Positions 26,150 to 35,093 of a stretch of DNA of 64,000 nucleotides are shown piece by piece; position 1 is the stretch's first letter; each line of letters begins with the position of its first letter. The stretch is from NCBI RefSeq assembly GCF_023556335.1, contig NZ_JAIKTS010000002.1, positions 248,001 through 312,000 of the forward strand, read 5' to 3'. The stretch is from Stenotrophomonas mori. GTDB lineage: Bacteria > Pseudomonadota > Gammaproteobacteria > Xanthomonadales > Xanthomonadaceae. Position numbers and translations under genes: made by a program. The notes under the pieces are model-generated. The model saw only the letters and a program-made list of their open reading frames with translations, was not told the DNA's origin and made no database searches.

Positions 26150-27184
26150 TTACGGAACGAACAGGAAGTAGTCGTGCGCGGCGCGCGCGAGCTGGGCGAT
26201 GGCCGCATCGCGGTCCTCGCTGCTGGCGCGCGATTCGACGAACACCGTGACGATGGCGTGGCCGCGGTCGCCCGGCAGGGTGATCACGCCGACGTCGTTG
26301 ATCACGTCGCCCACGGTGCCGGTCTTGTGCGCCACCGGGGTGCGCTTGGGCAGCATGCCGCGCAGGCGCGCGTTCCCGGTGCGGGTGTCGAGCATGATGT
26401 CCTGCAGGACCTGCACGCTGTCCTTGCTCAGTACGTCGCCGGTCCAGACCTTCTGCAGCAGGGTGGCCATCGCCCGCGAGGAGCTGGTGTCGCGCGGGTC
26501 GGCGTTCCAGGCATCGGCATGGCTGCGGCGCTGCTGTTCGCTGCGCTCGCTGCGCGACAGCTCGCCGTAGGCCTGCGGCCCCATCGGCGCGGCCTGCGAG
26601 GCGCTGTTGCCGCGGTAGTTGGCCAGCAGCTCCCAGATGTAGCGGTCCACGCGCATGCCGCTGACGCCCAGCGCCTGCATGCGGGCATTGACCGCGTCGG
26701 TGCCGCCGCCCAGGCGGATCAGGATGTCGGTGGCGTTGTTGTCGCTGACGGTGATCATCATGTGCAGCAGGTCGCGCACGGTGATGGCCGAGCCGGCGCT
26801 CAGGTGCAGGTCCATCGGACCGCCCATTTCCGGATAGACGTCGTCGGCGCCCAGGGTGACCTGCTGCTGCAGGGCGAGCTTGCCTTCGTCCACCAGCTTC
26901 AGGATGTGCACGGCCACCGGCACCTTGACGGTGCTGGCCATCGGGAACGCACGGTCGGCATTGACGTGCACGCTGCGGCCGCTCTCCAGGTGCACGATGG
27001 TCGCACCGAGTTCGCCGGGCAGCAGCGCGGCCAGGCGCTGGGCCTCGGCCTGCAGCGGTGCCGGCGCGGTCGCCGGTGCGCGGGCCATGGCCACGGCGGG
27101 CGCCAGGCCGCAGGCCAGCAGCGAGGCCGCGACGAGCACGCGCAGGCGCAGGGGGGAACGGTGGCGGGTGTGGGGTTTGGACAT
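26150..27184 (-). CDS. Class A beta-lactamase-like hydrolase with an expanded omega loop
   Basis: This 344-residue periplasmic serine beta-lactamase homologue has a signal peptide over the first ~36 residues. Catalytic motifs are S84-T-V-K87, S147-D-N149, E185 with N189 (the Glu166/Asn170 pair, in WELLAN) and K287-T-G289. Between N189 and the RDT segment at 231-233 there are about 40 residues where TEM-type enzymes have about 9, so the omega loop or its flank carries a large insertion. The usual Arg164 is not in its normal place. Penicillinase activity is plausible but cannot be asserted. The start at ATG 27184 gives the signal peptide. It lies 65 bp downstream of a TonB-dependent receptor on the same strand and is probably co-transcribed with it. 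It is not the L2 enzyme of S. maltophilia as I know it. Confidence 0.88.
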   Translation of the reverse strand: MSKPHTRHRSPLRLRVLVAASLLACGLAPAVAMARAPATAPAPLQAEAQRLAALLPGELGATIVHLESGRSVHVNADRAFPMASTVKVPVAVHILKLVDEGKLALQQQVTLGADDVYPEMGGPMDLHLSAGSAITVRDLLHMMITVSDNNATDILIRLGGGTDAVNARMQALGVSGMRVDRYIWELLANYRGNSASQAAPMGPQAYGELSRSERSEQQRRSHADAWNADPRDTSSSRAMATLLQKVWTGDVLSKDSVQVLQDIMLDTRTGNARLRGMLPKRTPVAHKTGTVGDVINDVGVITLPGDRGHAIVTVFVESRASSEDRDAAIAQLARAAHDYFLFVP

Positions 27185-27249
27185 CGTTGGATCCTCGTGT
27201 AGCGGAAAGAACGGCGCCGGGTCCTGCCCGGACCCGGCGCCGTCATGAC

Positions 27250-29955
27250 TCAGAAGCGCATGCGCGCGCCCAGGGTGTAGTAGCGGCCGACCACATCGTA
27301 GTACGGCGAACCCACCGCGCCGAGCGGCGACTTCTTGTCGAACAGGTTGCTGATGTCGGCGTAGATCTCCAGCTCGTTGTCGCCGGACAGCGGGATGCGG
27401 GCCTTGCCGCCGACGTCCCAGTACATGTACGACCCGATGTTGCCGTTGGTCAGCACCAGCTGGTTGTTGTACACGCCCGGGGAGATGTAGCGGGCCCGGG
27501 CATGCGCCGCGTAGCGGTCGCCGCGCCAGCCGAAGCTGGCGTTGCCGCGCCAGCGCGGGACACCCGCACCGCCGGTCAGGCCCTGCGACTTCACGTACTC
27601 GAAGTCGTTCTTGCCGTCGAAGGTGGTCAGGCTGTCGATCCAGGTCGCCAGCACGCGGGTATGGAAGGTACCCGGCATCGACGGGAACAGCTTCGACGCC
27701 GGCAGCGTGTAGAGCAGGTCCAGGTCGACGCCGTTGGTGCGGTACTCGGCCAGGTTGACGTAGTTGGACTTGATCTGCTCGATGTCGCCGTTGGCGTCGC
27801 GCTCGATGCGGTTGCACATCGCCTGGTTGCCGGCGATGCAGCGCAGCACCGTTTCCTGTGCCGAGACCTGGGTGATGACGTCCTTGATCTCGATGTCGAA
27901 GTAGTCCAGCGACATGATCAGGCCCGGGATGCTGGCCGGCGCCCAGGTGAAGCCCGCGGTCAGGGTGTCGGCCCTCTCCGGGGTCAGCAGCGGGTTGCCG
28001 CCGCCGATGATCAGCGCATTGATCGAGCTGCCGGTCAGCGGATCGCTGATCGTGGACCAGCCGGTGGTGCTGGTGGTGTACATCTCCGACAGGTTGGCCG
28101 AGCGGATGTCGCGCGACCGGGTGAAGCGGCCACGGAAGCCGTCGAAGAACTCGTTGGTCAGGCCGTACTTCCACGACCAGATCGAGCCGGAGCTGTCGTA
28201 GTCGCTGAAGCGCGCGGCGGCGTTGATCTGCAGGTCGCGCAGCGCGGTGACGTCGCGCAGCAGCGGCGCGGCGACCTCGGCGAACGCCTCGCGCACGGTG
28301 AAGCTGCCCGACATCGGCGACGAGCTCCAGGTGGTGAAGGCCTTCGCCAAGTCCTGGGCGCCGACCTTCTGGTCGATCTGCTCCTTGCGCGCTTCCAGAC
28401 CGACCGCCACCGACACCTCGCCGGCGGGCAGCGAGAACGGTTCGCCGCGCAGGTCGATGCCGGCCGCATCGAGCTTGTTCTTGGTCATGCGGCGCGGGGT
28501 GCCGGTGACGTAGGCCGCGGCCTCGGCCGACGGCGAACCGTGGCCGAACAGGTTGATCGGCACGCAGCCGGAGTTGGGGTTGGTCAGGGTCACGCGGCAC
28601 ACCGCCTTGCCGGTGGCCGGGTCGATCACCGCATCGACCGCGTCGCGGTAGTTGGCGGTGAGCAGGAAGCCCGGCGCCTCCAGGTCGTACTGGTTCTCGC
28701 CGTGGCTGTAGTAGCCACCCCAGCGCCAGTTGTCGCCGACCACGCCGTCCAGGGCCACCGTGAACTGGGTCGAGCGGCGGTCGTAGTCGACGTCGGGGAA
28801 GGCGAAATCGCTGTTGAAACGGCCCATGCTGAAGCTGGTCTCGCCGGCCGCCACCAGGGTGTCGCGCACCGCCTGCGGCAGGAACGCGTTGTCCACGTTC
28901 ATGGTCAGGCTGCCGCGGTTGTGGTCGCCGAACCACGGGAACTTGTTCCAGCTGCGCGAATGGCGCACGTCCACGGTCAGGCCGACATCGTCGGTGAGGT
29001 TCCACGACAGCCGCGCCATTGCGTTGTAGCGGCGCTGCGGGGTCACCAGCGAGTTGATGTCCTCGTTGTTCGGGCTTTCACCGCCCTGGATCAGCGAATT
29101 GCCGTTGTAGCCGGCGAAGGGACGCAGGCTGCCGTCCGGATTGAACGCCTGCCCGGCCAGCACGCCGCTGGTGATCAGGCCGCCGATCGCGGCGTTGCCG
29201 TAACCGACGTCGCCATGCATGGTGTAGGTGCCGTCGCCGTTGGACAGCTGCGCGGTGCGGCCCAGCCAGGAGCGCGAGGTCTTCGGGATCACACCGTCGC
29301 TGTTGAGCATCTCGCCGCCGATCACCACGTGGCCGCGGCCCTGGGCGATCTCGAAGCCGGTGGCCGCCGAGACGTACTGCTTCTGGTTGTCCGAACGCGA
29401 GGACACGCCGCCCTGGACGTCGATCTTGGTGCCGACCAGCTGGCTGTCCAGCTGCACGTTGACCACGCCGCTGACCGCGCCCGAGCCCCAGGCCGCGGAG
29501 GCGCCGCCGGTCACCACGTCCACGCCGCTGATCAGGATCGAGGGGATGCTCGCCAGGTCGTTGTCGCTGGAGAACCGGCGGCCGTCCAGCAGCACCAGGG
29601 TGCGGCTGAGGCCGAGGCCACGCAGGTCCACCGGTGCGCGCGCGGCGTCGACGCCGGTGGTGTGGGTCTGCGGCGACATCGTGCCGCGGAACTGCGGCAG
29701 GTCGTTGAGCGCGGCGGCGACGTTGTTGTGGGTGGACAGCTGCAGATCCTCCGGCGTCACCTTGACGGTGGGCGTCGGCGCGTTGAAGCCGGGGCGATCG
29801 ATGCGCGAGCCCGATGCGGTGACATTGACGCTGGAGATCTCCACCACCTTCTCGTCATCGGCGTTCTTTTCCTGCGCGTACGCGGCATGGGACAGGCCCA
29901 CCATGCTCAGCGTAATTGCCGTGGACAATGCGGTTCTTGCGATACGGCACGACAT
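27250..29955 (-). CDS. TonB-dependent outer membrane receptor
   Basis: This 901-residue TonB-dependent receptor starts at ATG 29955, where GGGGAA lies five bases upstream and a good signal peptide follows (ARTALSTAITLSMVGLSHAAYAQ). The TonB-box-like EISSVNVTASGSRI precedes a plug with LRGLGLSRTLVLLDGRRF and VDVVTGGASAAWGSGAVSGVVN. The barrel ends in YYTLGARMRF with a terminal Phe. The size and the LVLLDGRR-type plug resemble the large Xanthomonadaceae receptors for carbohydrates, peptides or other plant-derived molecules rather than small siderophore receptors. It is the first gene of a two-gene unit with the beta-lactamase-like hydrolase. The substrate is unknown. Confidence 0.92.
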   Translation of the reverse strand: MSCRIARTALSTAITLSMVGLSHAAYAQEKNADDEKVVEISSVNVTASGSRIDRPGFNAPTPTVKVTPEDLQLSTHNNVAAALNDLPQFRGTMSPQTHTTGVDAARAPVDLRGLGLSRTLVLLDGRRFSSDNDLASIPSILISGVDVVTGGASAAWGSGAVSGVVNVQLDSQLVGTKIDVQGGVSSRSDNQKQYVSAATGFEIAQGRGHVVIGGEMLNSDGVIPKTSRSWLGRTAQLSNGDGTYTMHGDVGYGNAAIGGLITSGVLAGQAFNPDGSLRPFAGYNGNSLIQGGESPNNEDINSLVTPQRRYNAMARLSWNLTDDVGLTVDVRHSRSWNKFPWFGDHNRGSLTMNVDNAFLPQAVRDTLVAAGETSFSMGRFNSDFAFPDVDYDRRSTQFTVALDGVVGDNWRWGGYYSHGENQYDLEAPGFLLTANYRDAVDAVIDPATGKAVCRVTLTNPNSGCVPINLFGHGSPSAEAAAYVTGTPRRMTKNKLDAAGIDLRGEPFSLPAGEVSVAVGLEARKEQIDQKVGAQDLAKAFTTWSSSPMSGSFTVREAFAEVAAPLLRDVTALRDLQINAAARFSDYDSSGSIWSWKYGLTNEFFDGFRGRFTRSRDIRSANLSEMYTTSTTGWSTISDPLTGSSINALIIGGGNPLLTPERADTLTAGFTWAPASIPGLIMSLDYFDIEIKDVITQVSAQETVLRCIAGNQAMCNRIERDANGDIEQIKSNYVNLAEYRTNGVDLDLLYTLPASKLFPSMPGTFHTRVLATWIDSLTTFDGKNDFEYVKSQGLTGGAGVPRWRGNASFGWRGDRYAAHARARYISPGVYNNQLVLTNGNIGSYMYWDVGGKARIPLSGDNELEIYADISNLFDKKSPLGAVGSPYYDVVGRYYTLGARMRF

Positions 29956-30024
29956 ACGGTTCCCCACGATTGGACTGGACGAAACGGGTGCCGCCGACAT
30001 GGCGGAGCGACCCTTCGACCGCAT

Positions 30025-30760
30025 CTTAGGAAGCCGCTTCGCGGTTCCGCATCAGGGGAAACCCCCAGTGCCGATGCCGCACTGCGGCAATTCCGGCCCC
30101 CGCCGACGGCCCCCGCGCAGGCCGTCGGTGGCCCCGCGGCGGCAACGACTTCGACCGCTGCACCGTGCGCGACGGACGCAAGCGCCTGTCCGGTTTCCAC
30201 AACGCCGGCCACCGGCCGGACATGCACGCACGCGCTGTACGCCACCGCGAAAAGCACCCGCCCGCGCACCGACGCCGGCATGTACCGCCACGGCTACGCG
30301 GTGGACTACGAAGGGGTGGACGACGTCCGCGCCGCACGGCCCGACGCCCTCGCCCGGTGCCATGCCCACCGCACCTTCCGCCCCCAGGAATTTCCGGGCA
30401 GCAACCCGTCGTCCAAGGAAGACAACGATGTCGGCATCCGCGGTGCGCGGGGACGGCTCGACTGCAGCCTGAACTGCAACTACGGACGCGACCGCTATCG
30501 GTTCACCAGCGACCCGCCCACCGTCGACGGCGGCATCCACGGCGGGAGCGGCATCCGCGGGCAGGGCGAGCGCGACGAGCCCGACGCCGTGCCGGAACCG
30601 GCGCGCCGGGCATACGGGCCGGCGGACCCCTTCGCGTCGGCGCGCCCGTCGGCCTCCAGCGGCGCCACGCCACGGGCTCCGGCACGGCGCGGCCACCCAC
30701 CCCCGGCCCTGTGCCCGCGCACCTGCCGGCGGCGGCACGGCATGCCCGGCACCGCGACCA
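30025..30760. other. Gene-free stretch between receptor and nrd promoter; coding-like composition
   Basis: About 735 bp without a gene that I can support. On the plus strand around 30281-30570 one frame has G+C-rich third positions and a balanced composition (MYRHGYAVDYEGVDDVR..., then DCSLNCNYGRDRYRFTSD), which looks like a decayed or unrecognised coding piece. It has no convincing ribosome binding site, matches no family I know and runs on without a stop into clearly non-coding sequence. The promoter of the leftward receptor gene must lie at its left end. Confidence 0.25.
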
Positions 30761-30768
30761 CATGTTTA

Positions 30769-30780
30769 CAACATGTTGTG
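30769..30780 (+). promoter_or_regulatory. NrdR box 1
   Basis: CAACATGTTGTG fits the conserved core of NrdR boxes (CwAtATaTwGtg) at 10 of 12 positions and lies within the perfect palindrome ACAACATGTTGT. It sits just upstream of the -35 hexamer of the nrdA promoter and 32 bp from the second box, the three-helical-turn spacing usual for paired NrdR sites. Confidence 0.75.
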
Positions 30781-30809
30781 TTGACCATGCGCCACATACC
30801 CACTATGTT
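30781..30809 (+). promoter_or_regulatory. nrdA promoter
   Basis: TTGACC (30781-30786), a 17-bp spacer and TATGTT (30804-30809) form a good sigma-70 promoter. The -10 is covered by the second NrdR box, so NrdR binding would block RNA polymerase. Transcription would begin near 30816, leaving a leader of about 265 nt before the nrdA ATG. Confidence 0.75.
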
Positions 30810-30812
30810 GTG
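30801..30812 (+). promoter_or_regulatory. NrdR box 2
   Basis: CACTATGTTGTG matches the NrdR core at 10 of 12 positions and overlaps the -10 element of the nrdA promoter. With box 1 it makes the tandem pair typical of NrdR-repressed ribonucleotide reductase operons. Confidence 0.75.
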
Positions 30813-31081
30813 CCCACTCCTCCCGGTCAGCCGCCGCCGCCGGACGCAGCAGTACACGTCCCGCGGCCCGCCCTCCAAGCCAGCCGTGTCGACGCGGCCG
30901 CCATCGCGCGGACCCTGTTCGTCGCCCACGGCCCGGCTACCGGCCGCAGGCGCAGGCGCATGCCGACGACCCGGTGTTCCCACGCCCTGGCATCCCCCCG
31001 AACGCCCTGCGCACCGGTACCGCGTGCGGGGCCGCCACGGCATCGGCGCCGCCGCGCGCGCGAGCCTGGAGATGCAGCCCC

Positions 31082-33460
31082 ATGACCGACACGCCCCTGC
31101 ACACCGCCGATGTGGCCGGTGCAATAGACGCCCTGCGCAGCAGCGGGGAATGCGTCCCGACCTGGATCACCAAGGAGGCCGGCAACCGGCGCCTGGCCTT
31201 CGACGCCCAGCGCCTGCAGCGCAGCATCGACGCCGTCCATGCCGAGTTCCCGCAGCTGGACGCGGACGACTACCGGCGCGTGGTGCAGGCGATGGTCGAG
31301 CGCAAGCCGAGCCTCAGCGCCGACGACCTGGTCGACCTGCTGATCCGCGAGGCCGAATCGCGCGTGGACCTGGTCGCGCCGGAATGGGAGCAGTTCGCCG
31401 CGCGGCTGTACCTGCGCCGCCTGTACAAGCGCGCCAGCCGCAACCGCTTCTACGACGTCGGCCTGAAGTACGGCTCGTACGTGGGGTTGCAGGAGAGCCT
31501 GGCCGACCGCGGCATCTACAGCAACGACATCCTGCGCTGCTACTCCAAGGAGGAACTGCAGCGTGCCGGGGAGATGATCGACCCGGAACGCGACCGCCTG
31601 TTCGCCTACAACGGCCTGTACCTGCTGGCCACCCGCTACCTCGCCAGCGACGGCAGCCGCGAGGTCTACGAGCTGCCGCAGGAGCGCTGGCTGACCATCG
31701 CGCTGTACCTGATGCAGGACGAGGGCGGCGCCGGCGAGAGCGGCCGCGCGCGGCGCATGCAGCTGGTCGGCGAGGCCTACTGGGCTCTGTCCAACCTGTA
31801 CATGACGGTGGCCACGCCGACCCTGGCCAATGCCGGCAAGGTCGGCGGCCAGCTGTCCAGCTGCTTCATCGACACGGTGGACGACAGCCTGCAAGGCATC
31901 TACGACTCCAACACCGACATCGCGCGCGTCTCCAAGCACGGCGGCGGCGTCGGCGCCTACCTGGGCTATGTGCGCAGCAGCGGCGCGCCGATCCGCGGCG
32001 TGCCCAATTCCTCCGGCGGCGTGGTGCCGTGGATCAAGCAGCTCAACAACACCGCGGTGTCGGTCGACCAGCTCGGCCAGCGCAAGGGCGCGGTGGCGGT
32101 GTACCTGGACATCTGGCACCGCGACATCGAGGCCTTCCTGGACCTGCGCCTGAACAACGGCGACCAGCGCCTGCGCGCGCACGACGTGTTCACTTCGGTG
32201 TGCGTGCCGGACCTGTTCATGGAAGCGGTCGAGCGCCGCGCCGACTGGTACCTGTTCGACCCGCACGAGGTGAAGCAGGCCAAGGGCTGGTACCTGCAGG
32301 ACTTCTACGACGAGCAGCGCGGCTCGGGCAGCTTCCGCGACCGCTATGCCGAGCTGGTCGCCGACGAGCGCATCAGCCGCCGCACGGTGAAGGCCATCGA
32401 CCTGTTCAAGCGGATCATGCTCAGCCAGCTGGAGACCGGCAACCCGTTCCTGTTCTACCGCGACGAGGTCAACCGCCGGAACCCGAACAAGCACGCGGGC
32501 ATGGTCTATTCCAGCAACCTGTGCACCGAGATCCTGCAGAACATGAGCCCGACGCGGATGATCCAGGAGATCGTCAGCGGCGACCAGATCGTCACCACCC
32601 GCCGCGCGGGCGATTTCGTGGTCTGCAACCTGTCCTCGATCAACCTCGGCCGGGCGATCAGCGCACCGGACGACCTGCTGGCCACGGATGTGCTGGAGCG
32701 CCTGATCCCGATCCAGGTGCGCATGCTCGACAACGTGATCGACCTCAATGCGCTGCCGGTGCCGCAGGCCACCATCACCAACCGCAAGTACCGCGCCATC
32801 GGCCTGGGCACCTTCGGCTGGCACCACCTGCTGGCGCAGCAGGCGATCCAGTGGGAATCGCCGGACGCCGAGCAGCTGGCCGACCGCCTGTACGAGCGCA
32901 TCAACTTCCTGACCATCCAGGCCAGCGCGCAGCTGGCGAAGGAGAAGGGCCGCTACCCGATGTTCGCCGGCAGCGACTGGCACACCGGCCGCTACTTCCG
33001 CGACCGCGACTACACCGGCGAGGCGTGGGACGGCCTGGCGCGCGAGGTGGCCACGCACGGCCTGCGCAACGGCTGGCTGCTGGCGGTGGCGCCGAACATG
33101 AGCACCGCGCAGATCGCCGGCTCCACCGCCTCCATCGACCCGATCTACAGCGCGTTCTACTACGAGGAAAAGAAGGATTTCCGGCGGCCGGTCGCCGCAC
33201 CGGGTCTCTCACTGGAAACCTGGCCGTACTACGAGAAGGGCGCCTACAAGGTCGACCAGTTCGCCAGCGTGCGCCAGAACGCGCGCCGCCAGCGGCACGT
33301 CGACCAGGCGATCAGCTTCAACCTGTACGTGCCCAGCACCATCCGCGCCAGCACGCTGTTGGAGCTGCATCTGACGGCCTGGCGCGAAGGCCTGAAGACC
33401 ACCTACTACGTGCGCTCCAACGACATCGACACCAGCGAATGCGAGTGGTGTTCCAGCTGA
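31082..33460 (+). CDS. nrdA: Class I ribonucleoside-diphosphate reductase, large (alpha) subunit
   Basis: This 792-residue catalytic subunit reduces ribonucleoside diphosphates to deoxy forms. The active-site cysteines are visible: C261 in GQLSSCFID (E. coli C225), the Cys and Glu of NLCTEILQ (C439, E441), CNLSSIN (C462), and the C-terminal redox pair in CEWCSS (C787, C790). The N-terminal ~95 residues form an ATP-cone-like region (TWITKEAGNRRLAFDAQRLQ) that is divergent, so allosteric activity control may differ from E. coli. ATG 31082 is chosen because GGAGAT lies 8 bases upstream and the preceding frame is non-coding in character. It is the first gene of the nrdA-nrdB-flavodoxin-thioredoxin operon, controlled by the NrdR-box promoter at 30781. 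Confidence 0.95.
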   Translation: MTDTPLHTADVAGAIDALRSSGECVPTWITKEAGNRRLAFDAQRLQRSIDAVHAEFPQLDADDYRRVVQAMVERKPSLSADDLVDLLIREAESRVDLVAPEWEQFAARLYLRRLYKRASRNRFYDVGLKYGSYVGLQESLADRGIYSNDILRCYSKEELQRAGEMIDPERDRLFAYNGLYLLATRYLASDGSREVYELPQERWLTIALYLMQDEGGAGESGRARRMQLVGEAYWALSNLYMTVATPTLANAGKVGGQLSSCFIDTVDDSLQGIYDSNTDIARVSKHGGGVGAYLGYVRSSGAPIRGVPNSSGGVVPWIKQLNNTAVSVDQLGQRKGAVAVYLDIWHRDIEAFLDLRLNNGDQRLRAHDVFTSVCVPDLFMEAVERRADWYLFDPHEVKQAKGWYLQDFYDEQRGSGSFRDRYAELVADERISRRTVKAIDLFKRIMLSQLETGNPFLFYRDEVNRRNPNKHAGMVYSSNLCTEILQNMSPTRMIQEIVSGDQIVTTRRAGDFVVCNLSSINLGRAISAPDDLLATDVLERLIPIQVRMLDNVIDLNALPVPQATITNRKYRAIGLGTFGWHHLLAQQAIQWESPDAEQLADRLYERINFLTIQASAQLAKEKGRYPMFAGSDWHTGRYFRDRDYTGEAWDGLAREVATHGLRNGWLLAVAPNMSTAQIAGSTASIDPIYSAFYYEEKKDFRRPVAAPGLSLETWPYYEKGAYKVDQFASVRQNARRQRHVDQAISFNLYVPSTIRASTLLELHLTAWREGLKTTYYVRSNDIDTSECEWCSS

Positions 33461-33510
33461 CCGGAACGCCCATCCAAGGCCGGGCCGTGCTCGGCTCCGG
33501 TTGGAACGGC

Positions 33511-33534
33511 AGCCGAGCGCGGGCTCGGCTCTAC
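33511..33534 (-). repeat. GTAG-headed REP palindrome between nrdA and nrdB
   Basis: Read on the minus strand this is GTAG followed by an 8-bp inverted repeat (AGCCGAGC, its complement GCTCGGCT, with a 3-4 base loop), the layout of the GTAG/SMAG repeats of Stenotrophomonas. A second, less perfect half (GCCGTGCTCGGCT) lies about 25 bp upstream in opposite orientation. It sits inside the operon and may form a stem that adjusts nrdA versus nrdB levels. Confidence 0.7.
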
Positions 33535-33559
33535 ACACGCAACACGAAGGCAGACGACC

Positions 33560-34600
33560 ATGGCAACCCCGCTCGACCGCATCAAGATCCTCGAACCGCG
33601 CCACCCCAACCGCAGCACCGGCATCATCAACGGCCGCACGTCCGGGATCCTCAACTGGAACGACATCCCGTACCCGTCGTTCTACCGGGCCTACAAGGAA
33701 CTCTCGACCAACTTCTGGATCCCCGACGAGGTGGACATGAAGGCCGACGCGCGCCAGTACGGCGAGCTGTCCGGGCGCGAGAAGAACGCCTACGACTCGA
33801 TCATCGGCCTGCTGGCCACGCTCGACTCGCCGCAGACCCGCTTCATCTACAACGTCGCCGAGTACATCACCGACCCGGCCGCGCACGCCAACGCGGCGAT
33901 CATCGGACAGCAGGAGGTCATCCACAACGAGAGCTACAGCTACGTGCTGGCCTCGATCACCGACCTGCCGAACCAGAACCGCATCTTCGAGATCGCCCGC
34001 ACCCACCCGACCATCATCAAGCGCAACGCGCCGATCATGGGCGCGTATGACGACTTCATGCGCGAGAAGACCGCCGAGACGCTGCTGAAGTCGCTGATCC
34101 AGTCGTCCATCCTGGAAGGCATCAACTTCTATTCCGGCTTTGCGTACTTCTACAACCTGGTGCGGCAGAACCGCATGACCGGCACCGGCAAGATCATCAG
34201 CTTCATCAACCGCGACGAGCTGGCCCACACCAAGTTCATCAGCGAGCTGATCCGCGCCATCATCGGCGAGAACCCGGAGCTGCAGACCAACGAGCTGACC
34301 GCCTACGTGCACCAGGCGTTCGAGCACGCCATCGAGCTGGAGACCCAGTGGTCCTCGGAGGTGCTGGACGGCATCGACGGCATCGACGTGGAGGAAATGA
34401 CACGTTACGTGAAGTACCGCGCCAACAAGATGGCCGGCATGCTCGGCATCGAGCGGCTGTACAGCGACACCACCGACAATGTGATGCCGTGGATCAAGGC
34501 CTATGCCGACAACTTCACCGAGACCAAGACCGATTTCTTCGAGATGCGCAACGCCAGCTACAAGAAGACCAATGTCGACAACGGCTTCGACGACCTCTGA
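33560..34600 (+). CDS. nrdB: Class I ribonucleotide reductase, small (beta) radical subunit
   Basis: This 346-residue ferritin-like subunit houses the metal/tyrosyl-radical cofactor. The metal ligands and radical Tyr are in order: D89 in LLATLDSPQ, E119 and H122 in QQEVIHNESY, radical Y126, and the second half-site in SSILEGINFYSG and NRDELAHTKF. E-x2-H-x3-Y has exactly the E. coli spacing (E115, H118, Y122), so this is a tyrosyl-radical enzyme rather than a Phe-type (class Ic) one. It follows nrdA after about 100 bp that include a REP palindrome. The start at ATG 33560 is preceded by GAAGG. A flavodoxin gene overlaps its end, which raises the possibility of flavodoxin-assisted cofactor assembly as in class Ib enzymes. 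Confidence 0.95.
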   Translation: MATPLDRIKILEPRHPNRSTGIINGRTSGILNWNDIPYPSFYRAYKELSTNFWIPDEVDMKADARQYGELSGREKNAYDSIIGLLATLDSPQTRFIYNVAEYITDPAAHANAAIIGQQEVIHNESYSYVLASITDLPNQNRIFEIARTHPTIIKRNAPIMGAYDDFMREKTAETLLKSLIQSSILEGINFYSGFAYFYNLVRQNRMTGTGKIISFINRDELAHTKFISELIRAIIGENPELQTNELTAYVHQAFEHAIELETQWSSEVLDGIDGIDVEEMTRYVKYRANKMAGMLGIERLYSDTTDNVMPWIKAYADNFTETKTDFFEMRNASYKKTNVDNGFDDL

Positions 34601-35093
34601 CCGGCCGCCGGCACTGGACATCCTGATGGTGGTGGCGTCGCTGAGCGGCAATACCCGTGAACTGGCGCGGCGGGTGGCCGCGCGCTGCCGCGACGCCGGC
34701 CATGCGGTGCACTGGTACGAGGCCGACGACCTGCGCCAGGCGCCACCGCTGGCCGCCGATGCGGCCGACCTCGTGCTGCTCGGCTGCTGGACCGACAACG
34801 CCGGGCGCACGCCGGCGGAGATGAAGGCCTGGGTGGCCGGCATCGCCGCGCGCGGCGAGCAGCCGCGGCAGCTGGCGGTGTTCGGCACCGGCGAGACGCA
34901 ATGGGGCGCGGAGTACTACTGCGGCGCGGTGCACCGCCTGCTCCGCTACTTCCGCAGCGACTACCCGCCCCTGGAGATCGAGCAGATGCCGCACGGCGAA
35001 CGCAACGCCGCGGCCATCGCCGCCTGGACCGACGCGGTACTGGCCCACTACCGGAGCAACACCGATGCAGATCATCGACGCCACCACGCCTGA
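34572..35093 (+). CDS. Flavodoxin-like protein in the nrd operon
   Basis: This is a protein of about 173 residues with the FMN-binding flavodoxin fold: a first strand ILMVVASLSGNTREL with the phosphate-binding SGNT loop, LVLLGCWTDNAGRTP, and LAVFGTGETQWGAEYYCGAV near the isoalloxazine site. The start is uncertain. ATG 34572 lies inside nrdB (29-bp overlap) and gives an 18-residue leader, while ATG 34626 would cut into the first strand. By position it could supply electrons to the small subunit, as NrdI does for class Ib reductases, although it is not a close NrdI match by eye. Its 3' end overlaps the thioredoxin gene by 29 bp, so all four genes are one operon. Confidence 0.8.
   Translation: MSTTASTTSDRPPALDILMVVASLSGNTRELARRVAARCRDAGHAVHWYEADDLRQAPPLAADAADLVLLGCWTDNAGRTPAEMKAWVAGIAARGEQPRQLAVFGTGETQWGAEYYCGAVHRLLRYFRSDYPPLEIEQMPHGERNAAAIAAWTDAVLAHYRSNTDADHRRHHA

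Noticed and set aside
27058..34050. 2330-codon plus-strand open frame crossing beta-lactamase, receptor, nrdA and nrdB
   Set aside because: It runs through well-identified genes on both strands out of frame; the absence of stops is a G+C effect.
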